Assembly (NCBI GenBank): GCA_030295235.1
Contig: AP026143.1
Span: 682,001 to 746,000 of the forward strand
DNA from: Fistulifera solaris
Taxonomy: Eukaryota; Bacillariophyta; Bacillariophyceae; Naviculales; Stauroneidaceae
Length of the DNA: 64,000 nucleotides
Direction of reading: 5' to 3'
In this document: positions 31,525 through 40,514 of the stretch, in pieces
How positions within the stretch are numbered: the stretch's first letter is position 1
Layout: each line of letters starts with the position of its first letter
Translations under genes and position numbers: made by a program
The notes under the pieces: model-generated
Seen by the model: only the letters and a program-made list of their open reading frames with translations
Databases searched by the model: none
What the model was told of the DNA's origin: nothing

Positions 31525-32861
31525 ATGAGCAACAAAGAAGACTTTCTGGAACTCATTCCGCAGGAAGTGGCACCCAGGCTTCATCGGATCGACCGAAAAT
31601 ATTATCATGAAAGCACCTGGCCGGTCTACCGGATGATTCGGTGTCCTTCGCATGTTCGTGATCTTTACCGAAGCGAACAAGATCATCCCACAGTTATTCA
31701 AACAGGAAACGGAACCATGATCTATGTTAGGCGTTATCTAATGGTGGATCATGGGAAAGACTATTTACTTATCATCGACTGGAAAGTAGATGAGACTGAT
31801 GTGTGCTGTCATATTATAGGACCTTCGAAAGAAGCTGTATTAGAAACCGCCACTATGATTTACAATTTACCGTCGACGAGTTTGGATTTCTTTCAAATTC
31901 ACACTCGCGATGCATTCCCAACAATCGACTTATTTCATTGGTTTTACGCGAACTATACATCAACCCATTTTTCATTTGCTTTCGATTCACGCCGCTCCGA
32001 GTATTTAGGCATCCGGCGAACTTCGGAACGTTGCGCCATGACATACCAAGGAAAGCTTCTTCCATCGCTTTTACCAGGTATCGCAACACTGCCAAATCTC
32101 CAGGAAGCATCTTTCTGCCATTGCTGGTATGCGATGCCGACCAAAGAGACGCTTCTGGCTCTCGCGCTACCGGCACGAAAAATAGCTCTTCGCATCAACG
32201 AAGCTACGTTCAAGAGAAGTGCGCTTGATTCCGTTCACATCATTGCAAAAGAGGTTGAAATTGTCTTCTCCACTCGTTCCATGTTTCCAAGCGAGCTCAC
32301 GGTTTCGTTTTTAAGACGAATGGGGCACTCGGGCCAGCTGGAACGAGTGTCATTCCAATACAGTCCAAAGGCCAGTCTACCTGACAACGTAAGCGTTTCC
32401 TTTCCGAAAATGTCGCACAGGAGTTAGTGAGAATCCTAAGGACTAATGCTCATCTGAGAGTTTTGCAGTTTCACAACATTACCTTGGAGGGGAAACACGC
32501 CAAGGAAGTTCTTGTCGCAATAAAACAGAATACGAAATTGTGGCGTGCCGAAACTGAATCATCTCAGAATCGAACGTTTTCATATAACAGAGATCCTATT
32601 GAATTTGCCGGGACCATTAATCGGTATTTGGCGGATTTCACTCGCTTCTTCCGCCTTGCAAAAGAACCTCCTGCTATTCGACAAGCCTTACTGGGAGAAG
32701 TGCTGAACGGAAAGTCGGTCAAGGATTTTCAGTTTATTGCGTCGTTTCTGGAACAGAATGTCGACACTTTGTGTGAGATCCTCCAAATTTTACCTGACAC
32801 TGTTGAGCCGGCGTTCAAGCGAGCGCGCAGAAACGAGGAAAACGTTGAAAGGGCTGTGTAA
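31525..32861 (+). CDS. Leucine-patterned family protein of unknown function (one frame break)
   Basis: The ATG at 31525 opens a 300-residue frame. The second part continues from about 32405 to 32861 in another frame. One added T in the TTT at 32401-32403 gives VSVSFSENVAQELVRILRTNAHLRVLQFHN without loss, making about 445 residues. The middle has leucine-rich-like spacing (LPNLQEASFCHC, ALPARKIALRI, HLRVLQFHNITLEG) but no canonical LRR or F-box. No signal or membrane segment is visible. A broken relative lies at 12.6-13.1 kb, so this is a family in the genome. Function is unknown. Confidence 0.6.
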
Positions 32862-33160
32862 TAATGCGGTATGTGATACATCTTGCTTGTGCGACCGCGC
32901 AGCGATCATCGTATCATACTGACTTGCAGCTTTAATGTTTGCTGTAAAGAGTATTAGAGGCGAACGGTGACGAAGAATAATCAAAGTGCAGAGTATTCGG
33001 TTGCGTTTCTGGATGCACGCGAGTGCTGCGATTCGTTCAACATTTGGGAATTTACATGTCTCGTTTATCAATAAGGGCGAAGGAAGAGTTAACTAAAAGT
33101 AAATAATTTCAATATTGTTGTTTTTTGCTATATGACTGTTTATTTACTGTTACTGTTGCG
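32862..33160. other. Intergenic, no feature
   Basis: 3' flank of the family gene; AT-rich, no conserved frame or repeat seen. Confidence 0.4.
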
Positions 33161-33169
33161 TCAGATTGA

Positions 33170-34085
33170 TGTTTTAGGCCAGCTTTGGCTGGCGCAGGCT
33201 CAGTCTTTTGCTGAGACTGTGTGGAAGAGAGCTTACACTTTTGTGGTCCATTTTTCACCTCTTTTGGGCGCCGCCCTTTGTCGGACGGGGGACGCGTATG
33301 CTTATGCAATCAAACAACCCCCATTTGGGGTCGGGTAGAGCGAGCCTTCTCGATGCTGGGACTTGGCCCTAACACGGGGCCGCCACCTCAAGGTATGCCT
33401 TCTCAGTCGACTTTTGTCGCCGGGGTCATCCTTCGGGTGGAATTTCTACCATGCTGCCTTAATATGGAGCTAACCTCTTCCAGCTGGTTTTCAGCCGGCC
33501 CTCCTTTGGCGGGGGTCGGCCGCCAATCTGGGGGACGCCACCGGGATAGGTATGGTCATCGCAATCGGTCGTATCGGTCCTCCTTGGAGGCCGTCGCCGT
33601 TGGTGCCATCCTCCTCTGTCGTGGAATTTCCATGGCAACTTTACGGAGTGATTGCATACCAGGTCGTCACCGTGGATTTCTGCTGGGAGGCTTTCCTCCC
33701 GCACGACACCATCTTTGGATGTCGAGAAAGCTTCTCTCCTCTTACTTCGCAACCTGCCACGCATACGCTGGTACCAACACTGAAGTTACCCTCAGGCCGC
33801 ACTTTGTCCATGGTATTTGCCATGGCGCTTTGAAAAAGAGAATCAAGGCGAGGAGCGGTGAAGGCCCCGAGGCGCAGCACATACACTCATTCCTTGAAAC
33901 AGAGAATTTGAGGCGAGGAGCGGTGAAGGCCTCAGGGCTCAGCACATCACTCGGCCTCTCTCCAGAGCAAGAGAAGGACGGAGGCTCAAGGCACACGCGA
34001 TTTCTCGTTGCTCCCATTGTGGCAGGAAGCTACTCCGCAGGGCCCGTGCACTACCCGTCGGTATGAGGCTTCCCTGCGGACGAAG
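33170..34085. other. GC-rich, hairpin-dense region of unknown nature
   Basis: About 0.9 kb distinctly richer in G and C than its flanks and packed with small stem-loops: CCAGCTTTGGCTGG (33179-33192), CTCAG/CTGAG (33199-33215), CCCCATTTGGGG (33319-33330), GGCCC/GGGCC (33365-33381), CATCCTTCGGGTG (33427-33439), CCTCCTTGGAGG (33579-33590), GGGAGGCTTTCCTCCC (33685-33700) and CCATGG/CCATGG (33808-33825). Many loops are TTT- or TTC-like. A direct repeat, GGCGAGGAGCGGTGAAGGCC, starts at 33847 and 33912. The plus strand is open over 33221-34066, but the peptide looks like no protein family and every frame is similarly arbitrary. A structured RNA, a hairpin-type mobile element or a decayed element are all possible. 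Confidence 0.5.
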
Positions 34086-34751
34086 ATCATTATATTATCT
34101 GACTGCAATAAGCAAAATAGAAACAAGATGAGCGAGTGACAAGGTGCACTGCTCTGTTAGTGACAAATCGCACTTCGTGTGTGATTTGACACAAGGTGCA
34201 ATTTGTGAGAAGAAAGAAGGATGCATGCGACAGGTTGAATGTCAAGTAAGTCTTGCGGAGCGCCGTTTCTTTTCAGCCGTTTCCGTTTTCGAGACCAGTT
34301 TCGATCGCCAATTTAAATTTGCGTCTCCGACGAAAACGGGATTGATGAATTCAACAAAGCAAAACCGAAATACAAATCAAACAAGTAAATAATAATCATC
34401 AAGATCATTATGAATGAGCAAAGACGACAAACGCGAGAACGAAAAATAAGAACGTTGCGTACTACCGGAGTACGTAATAAGCATCGCATCGCATCGTGTT
34501 ATTTCGAGCTTTGCTCCGTTTACTATAGCGAAAACTGTAGTAGGTTACCTACATCGGTAAAATTCCTACGAAGCTAACGTGAAATCGTCGTAGACTTGCG
34601 ATGCGACGCATCTTTCTTCGTTGCTTCGCTTTGAGTCCAGTTGTTGTCAAATACTAATTATCAATGAAACGTTTCTACGTTGGTGATAAGCTGATAGTCA
34701 CTTTTGTTGCAAAGGGACCCAAGAGTTCACTCAATCTGTATGTTTTTTTTT
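34086..34751. other. Intergenic, small ACTCCG palindromic word
   Basis: AT-rich DNA between the hairpin-dense block and array A2. ACCGGAGTACG occurs at 34464-34474. CACTT/AAGTG-type short inverted repeats occur near 34170. No gene seen. Confidence 0.4.
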
Positions 34752-34843
34752 CGCGGGGAACGAGCCCCCCGCTTCCGCTTGCGGGAAGGCCGAGAACGAA
34801 AGAAAAGCTCCCTGCAGGGCTAGCCTGCCCCGGGCGGCTTGCT
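34752..34843. repeat. GC-rich hairpin element, copy 2
   Basis: Shares its stem order with 2611-2693: GGGG...CCCC, CCGCTTGCGGG, the linker CGAGAACGAAA, then TCCCTGCAGGG and CCCGGGCGG. A T9 run precedes it, and it abuts the first unit of array A2. A few-base insertion (GCTTCC) and several changes separate the two copies. Confidence 0.6.
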
Positions 34844-34860
34844 ACAATAATAGTTCTAAA

Positions 34861-36150
34861 GCTAGTTATGCTCTCACCTTGGAATTTTCGCGCAATTGCG
34901 ATTTCAGCCGGCAATGTCTTCGAGTCCTGACCTTCATGTTTTTACTATGATCCAAACTGTTGGTTTTCCCAATCCACGACTGGATTTCTGTCACGAGACT
35001 CCATCAATCCTTTTGTACATGCAGCTTGCAGCGCGAAGTTTGTGTCTTTTTTGGCGTTTGATTATAGTCTCATTACAATAATAGAGCTTAAGCTATTTAT
35101 GCTCTCACTTTGGAATTTTCGCGCAATTGCGATTTCAGCCGACAATGTCTTCGAGTCCTGACCTTCATGTTTTTACTATCATACAAACTGTTGGTTTTCC
35201 CAATCCACGACTGAATTTCTGTCACGAGACTGCATCAATCCTTTTGTACATGCAGCTTGCAGCGCGAAGTTAGTATCATTATTGGCGTTTGATTATAGTT
35301 TCATTACAAGAATAGATCTAAAGCTATTTATGCTCTCACTTTGGAATTTTCGCGCAATTGCGATTTCAGCCGGCAATGTCTTCGAGTCCTGAAGTTTTTA
35401 CTATGATCCAAACTGTTGGTTTTCCCAATCCACGACTGGATTTCTGTCACGAGACTGCATCAATCCTTTTGTACATGCAGCTTGCAGCGCGAAGTTTGTG
35501 TCATTTTTGGCGTTTGATTATAGTTTCATTACAAGAATAGATCTAAAGCTATTTATGCTCTCACTTTGGAATTTCGCGCAATTGCGATTTCAGCCGACAA
35601 TGTCTTCGAGTCCTGACCTTCATGTTTTTACTACTCCGGAGTATGATCCAACCAGTCGGTTTTCCCAATCCACGACTGAATTTCTGTCACGAGACTGCAT
35701 CAATCCTTTTGCACATGCAGCCTGCAGCGCGAAAGTTTCGTCTTTTTCGCGCTTGACTATACAGGTAGTTAGTTATGTTCCCGTTTTGAAGTTTCGCGCA
35801 ATTGCGATATCAGCCGACAATGTCTTCGAGTCCTGACCTTCATGTTTTTACTATCATCCAAACTGTTGGTTTTCCCAATCCACGACTGAATTTCTGTCAC
35901 GAGACTGCATCATTCCTTTTGCACATGCAGCCTGCAGCGCGAAGTTTGTGTCATTTTTGGCGTTTGATTATAGTCTCATTACAATAATAGATTAAAAGAT
36001 AATTATGCTTTCAATTTCGAATTTTCGAGCAATTGCGATTTCAGCCGGCAATGTCTCCGAGTCCTCACCTTCATGTTTTTACTATGATCCAACCAGTTGG
36101 TTGTACCAATCCACGACTGGATTTCGTCATGAGATTATTCCATCAATCCT
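34861..36150. repeat. Tandem array A2: about 6 diverged copies of the array A unit, inverted
   Basis: Units begin with TTATGCTCTCAC...TTTCGCGCAATTGCGAT at about 34866, 35098, 35329, 35556, 35775 and 36006, about 219-232 bp each. Read as reverse complement, they match the 6.25-7.2 kb units (CATGAAGGTCAGGACTCGAAG, AATCCAGTCG, GAGTCTCGTGACA). These copies differ from each other much more than those of A1, so the array is older or less homogenised. One unit carries a 10-bp palindromic insertion (CTCCGGAGTA, about 35634-35643). Confidence 0.92.
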
Positions 36151-36584
36151 TTGTAAGGTACGCACGCGTTAATGAGCTTAGCGTAGCTTTCTACGGTGAA
36201 TGTGGTACAAAGGCCCTATTGGTCAGTGAGCATTCTCCACAAATTTCCCGCAGTGAAGTACGGTGAAAAAGTCTAGTTTTCAGAAATAGATTTGTGCTCG
36301 ATCCTAGCTTTCAGAAATGTACTCTATTTGTGGGTCTCCAGGAATTCGACAGAAAGGCCCTGGACATTTTTTATCGAGTCACGAAATGAGCCTAGTTTTC
36401 AGAAATGGATTTCAGTGCAATCGAGTTTTCAGAAATATGCCTCTTTGTAAGCCTTTTACGTGCAGCCTGCAGCGCGACATCATTACAATAATTACAATAA
36501 ACTGCGGTTCGTCGTCTTTATTACGGATTATTGCACATTATTGTCAATTATTTGATGTTAATGTAAAAGAGTTGGAAGCTCGGA
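36151..36584. repeat. Upstream region with short TTTTCAGAAAT repeats
   Basis: The word CTAGTTTTCAGAAAT or a close variant occurs at about 36271, 36305, 36390 and 36424, with irregular spacing. The last piece of array A reappears as TGCAGCCTGCAGCGCGA near 36461-36477. No gene. Confidence 0.55.
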
Positions 36585-37508
36585 ATGAATATTGTGATGA
36601 AGAATGTTCGGGAGACTCCGAGAGAGTCGGAAGGGCAGCATGATGCAACGGATGCAATAACAGGCACTTCCGATCATCGCAAAGGAAATGTTTACGAAAC
36701 AACCGGTAGTCTCAACATGTATTTGGGCCTTCATTATCCACGTTCTGGAAACGACAAGAATATGGATCCGATTTTTCCACATGAGCATGCACCTTGGCAC
36801 GCGGTTGGATTTCCCCAGCGCGTGGCTCAAATTCTCGTCTCACTATTACCGAAGAACGAGGATTTTCCGAAACGAGCGCTTGATATAGGATGCGCTGTCG
36901 GCGGTTCATCGTTTGAGCTGGCCAAAGTGTTTCACAGAGTCGACGCTTTTGACTTTAGCGAGTCATTCGTCAACGCTGCCAAACGAATGCAAGCCAACGA
37001 GATGATTCGATTTAATGTACCGGTAGAAGCCGAACTGTCTGAAGAAGTAACAGCCATGCACGATGAGGATGTGACGGAGGAGGTACGACAGAGGGTTCAC
37101 TTTTTCACGGGGGACGCGTGCTCGCTACAGGATATGGTGGAAAAGGGTTTGTTATCCGGTCACGAAACCTATGATGGAGTTCTTTTGGCAAATTTGCTTT
37201 GTCGGTTACCAGATCCCATGGCCTGCCTCAACGATTTATCTCAAATTGTAAGAAAGGAAGGCGTGGTAGTTATTGTGACGCCGTATAGCTGGCTGTGTGA
37301 ATTCACGCCACGGGAAAGATGGCTCGGAGGCTTTACCGATCCTCATACGAACGAGTCTGTCTATTCCAAGAGTACTTTGCAAACGGTGATGGAAAGCGAC
37401 GGGTTTGAGAAAATTCATGAAGAACAGGTCCCTCTTATCATTCGCGAACATCAACGGAAGTATCAATACATTGTGAGCGAAGCTACTGGATGGCGGAAAG
37501 TGAAGTAA
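36585..37508 (+). CDS. Stand-alone OvoA C-terminal-type SAM methyltransferase
   Basis: 307 residues, complete, ATG at 36585. After about 30 variable residues it reads VYETTGSLNMYLGLHYP, then LDIGCAVGGSSFELA (SAM motif I), FDFSESFVNAA, LLANLLCRLPDP, TPYSWLCEFTPRERWLGGF and LIIREHQRKYQYIVSEATGW. This order matches the C-terminal methyltransferase domain of OvoA, which N-methylates 5-thiohistidine to make ovothiol. In OvoA this domain follows DinB and sulfoxide-synthase domains; neither is in the protein or nearby. It could act with a partner synthase elsewhere or on another imidazole substrate. Start choice is tentative, as a second ATG follows at 36597. Confidence 0.85.
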   Translation: MNIVMKNVRETPRESEGQHDATDAITGTSDHRKGNVYETTGSLNMYLGLHYPRSGNDKNMDPIFPHEHAPWHAVGFPQRVAQILVSLLPKNEDFPKRALDIGCAVGGSSFELAKVFHRVDAFDFSESFVNAAKRMQANEMIRFNVPVEAELSEEVTAMHDEDVTEEVRQRVHFFTGDACSLQDMVEKGLLSGHETYDGVLLANLLCRLPDPMACLNDLSQIVRKEGVVVIVTPYSWLCEFTPRERWLGGFTDPHTNESVYSKSTLQTVMESDGFEKIHEEQVPLIIREHQRKYQYIVSEATGWRKVK

Positions 37509-37990
37509 GGTGAACGCAAACATCCGATGTTGATTTTACCTCCTAGAGGAGTCTATGTTCCATAGTAGCTCATAGTTTCACCGAAGTTAGCCTGCTGCAA
37601 CGATTAAGGTATGGTCAGTATAGCAGGTCCGAGTGAAAAACATAGTTTGCGGTTTGACTAGGAAACGGAGGTGATTGCACATAACCTTGCAGCAGATCTG
37701 CCATGCACTCATCCTCATGTTGGAAAACATATTGTTTAGTAAGTCTAACTTAAGCGATTTATTGTTTTTAGACTAGTTATTGTGAAGGGGCGTCGATCCC
37801 TAGAACAACGTATTATCGTGAAGTATTAGGGTTAAAGCTAGAATCTTATAGAAGATCCTTTCGTCGTCAAAAGATTCGCAAAGCACAAACAAAAATTGCA
37901 GCCGCCGCTTATTGCAAAGCTTCTCTTTGGAAGTCATTACATCGCTTGTTGCCTTAAACTTTTGCTTATTTTCAATATAATTATTGAAGC
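37509..37990. other. Intergenic, no feature
   Basis: 482 bp between two plus-strand genes. AT-rich, with no repeat or conserved frame. Confidence 0.4.
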
Positions 37991-38678
37991 ATGACCAAAA
38001 TTGCCACATTCACGACTTCAATGGGCACTTTCAAAGCCGAATTATACGACAAGGAGATGCCCATTACCGTCGGAAACTTTATTGATTTGGCCAACGGAGG
38101 CTTCTACGACGGCATTCACTTTCATCGTGTCATTCCGGAATTTATGAATCAGTTCGAATGCCCGTACGCCAAAGATCCGAACAGTAATCGCGCGGGGACG
38201 GGCGGTCCTCCTCCGCATTCTTCGTTTCAGTCCGCTGACGGAAAATCGTACAAGCGCAATGATGAAGGAGGGATTCCGGATGAAATCGGGCAGCCGCAGC
38301 ACCGTATCACGAATGCGCCGGGTACTTTGAGCATGGCGAACACGGGGCAGCCGGAATCGGGTGGCTCTCAGTTCTTTATTAACGTGGCTGGTATGTTGTG
38401 TCTTCGAGGTGTATTGCATGCGTCAGCAACGCAATGTCTTCCTCTCACTTTGTACCTGTCTTATTGCTTGCTTCCCCTTTTCATTCTCTTCTTCCTTCAC
38501 AACCACATTAACAGACAACAGCTTCTTGGATTGGTTCGATCGTTCGACCGAGTCCGCGCATCCCGTCTTTGGGAAAGTGATTGATAACTATCCGTTGGTT
38601 GTCAAGATCTCGCAAGTTCCGACGCGCAATGATAATCCAGTTCAACCGATCAAAATGATTTCGGTCCGTGTCGAGTAA
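37991..38678 (+). CDS. Cyclophilin-type peptidyl-prolyl isomerase, two exons
   Basis: Exon 1 is 37991-38390, the intron 38391-38514 (124 bp, GTATGT...ACAG), exon 2 38515-38678; 187 residues. The splice in phase 1 rebuilds [15 protein letters not shown]. The protein starts directly with the fold ([12 protein letters not shown]) and carries [21 protein letters not shown] and [21 protein letters not shown]. An insertion rich in Gly and Pro, containing CPYAKDPNS and AGTGGPPP, is typical of one single-domain cyclophilin subgroup. No targeting peptide is seen, so the enzyme is probably cytosolic or nuclear. In the active site, FHRVIP lies intact, and the usual MxQ(G/F) block reads MNQF. Confidence 0.93.
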
Positions 38679-38874
38679 AAGCAATGTAGAGACAAACGTT
38701 GATGAAGGAATGGAGACAAAAAGCTGGATGAAAGGAAAGATTTCAAACATAGGCTCGACGGTGTCGAACAATGAGGTGTTGCTAAAGTTCGTTTAGCCGT
38801 ATATTTTACATATTTTTAAAAAGCTACTGCTTCATTTTCTGCTCTAGTAACGTTTCGTTGCTTACTGATGAGCC

Positions 38875-39477
38875 TTAAAACCACACAAAGTAAATGACGA
38901 GCAAGGTAATCACCATGCCTGCCGCCACCAAATACGCATCCGTAATGTCTCTTCGCTCAATGATCCGCATAGTCGACTGTGTTATTCCCAAAGCATTCCC
39001 AATATCCACCACTACTTTACTAACACCCCGCAAGCGTTTTCGCTGTTCGACCAATTCTTGATAATTCGCATCCGCCTGTGAAATCAGTCCCAACACGGCA
39101 TAATTACTCGACTCCAACGACTGCGATTCTTCCGCTAGATTGGTTAAATCATTGTCTTGTGGATTTTTACGCCTCCTTCGCAACAATTCATCACGCTGTC
39201 TTTGATACTGAGAGGTCTGAAATTGTTGCTGTCCCTGTTGTTGCAATTGCGCCGCCTCTTGTCGAAGTTCCTGTATTTTGTGTTTCCAGATCGGCCGCTG
39301 CGCCGTCGTTTCTCGCAATAACAAATCATCCATCACATCCAATTGTCGATTCAATTCTTCCACGGTCAAATACAATTCGGTGGCAGTGCCGTTGCTGGAG
39401 TGCAAGAGAGCCAGTTGTTGCCGTGCGTCGTAGGCGAGTTTGCGGCATTTGGGGAACAATTCGCCAATCGAAGTCAT
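38875..39477 (-). CDS. Membrin/GOSR2-type Golgi Qb-SNARE
   Basis: I take the ATG at 39477 (MTSIGELFPKCRKL); an upstream in-frame extension to 39609 adds a hydrophobic stretch not expected in the family. About 200 residues. A helical Habc-like N-terminus rich in Gln and Arg is followed by the SNARE helix, including the layer residues of VVDIGNALGITQSTMRIIERRD. One C-terminal membrane anchor follows (YLVAAGMVITLLVIYFVWF). This matches membrin (GOSR2, Bos1), which acts in ER-Golgi and intra-Golgi fusion. It is divergent from the VwkA-like gene across array C. Confidence 0.88.
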   Translation of the reverse strand: MTSIGELFPKCRKLAYDARQQLALLHSSNGTATELYLTVEELNRQLDVMDDLLLRETTAQRPIWKHKIQELRQEAAQLQQQGQQQFQTSQYQRQRDELLRRRRKNPQDNDLTNLAEESQSLESSNYAVLGLISQADANYQELVEQRKRLRGVSKVVVDIGNALGITQSTMRIIERRDITDAYLVAAGMVITLLVIYFVWF

Positions 39478-40514
39478 GCTGAATTGTAAGAAGGAACTGT
39501 GTACCTCACAAATCTGGAGTAAAATCCTGCGAAGTGCTAAAAATAACAAAGACTTGTAAAGGAAATAATGGCTGTTTGTTGCTTCAATAAGTGATGAAAC
39601 GAAAATCAAACGCTTTGCGATGCGTTGACGATGAAGAATGCGACGTTCCGAATGTCTACGTACACCTCACGTAGGCCCCGTAGGGAAATTTATCGACAGA
39701 GGGGGTACCCGGAGTTTGTGAAATTTCGATCACACCATATTTCGCGCCTGTTAGGCATACCAATGTCAACATTGCTTTACTCAACATCGTGTATGCGTGC
39801 CAATGAACAATTACCTGGTACTGACAGAAAATCGACTGCAATACGGAAAAAGCATGAAAGATGCAACGCTTCGAAAGTCTACGGGTGTTTCACGTAGCGC
39901 TCGTAGGGAAATTTATCGAAAGAGGGGAACCCGGATATTGTGTAGTTTTGATGACACCATTTTTCAGGTCTTTTGTGCATTAATGTCATAATAACAGTCA
40001 CCATCATCAAGACCTCGTTACCATAGACGACAAGTGTCATAAATGAGCAGTCAAAACGCAATTTGGATGAAGGACGTAACGCTTTGAATGTCTACGTGAT
40101 TTGGACGGAGCTGCCTTAGAAAATTTATCGACGTAGTGGTACCGGTACTGAAGTAGGTTTATAGTATAGAGTGCAGTGTCACAGACTTTCTTCTATTTAG
40201 ATGATGCGCAAATAGTATAGACTAATGGAGTACAACGGACAACGACTTTCCCAATTGCCAAAATGCTTGGTTTTCAGCGACAAGAAAGTCAGCGACATCA
40301 ACAAAACACAAAAGAGAAAAAACCTATCGATGATGCTTCGGATGCGGAACAGTGTGTCTTTATTTGACCTGTAACTACAAGAAAAGCAAGAAAGTATCGA
40401 TTCAATTATTTCTTGGGTGAATTTTTATAGCTTAAGTGCAATCGAGAGTCTTATCGCTACGCGCACACAAATACAACTCAGGGTCGAAGCATTTCAACGT
40501 CCTTCCTCATCAAC
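39478..40514. repeat. Array C: three diverged copies, about 205-225 bp
   Basis: Copies begin near 39628, 39853 and 40066. Each has a GATGAA(G)AATGCGACG-like start, the words TGTCTACG and CACGTAG, then GTAGGGAAATTTATCGA and a GGTACCCGG-like stretch. The third copy is the most decayed. This sequence is unrelated to arrays A and B. It lies between the divergent membrin and VwkA-like genes; the rest up to 40514 is plain AT-rich upstream DNA. Confidence 0.8.

Noticed and set aside
33221-34066. 281-residue open frame
   Set aside because: Composition follows the GC-rich hairpins, several frames are equally open, and no family or domain is recognisable.
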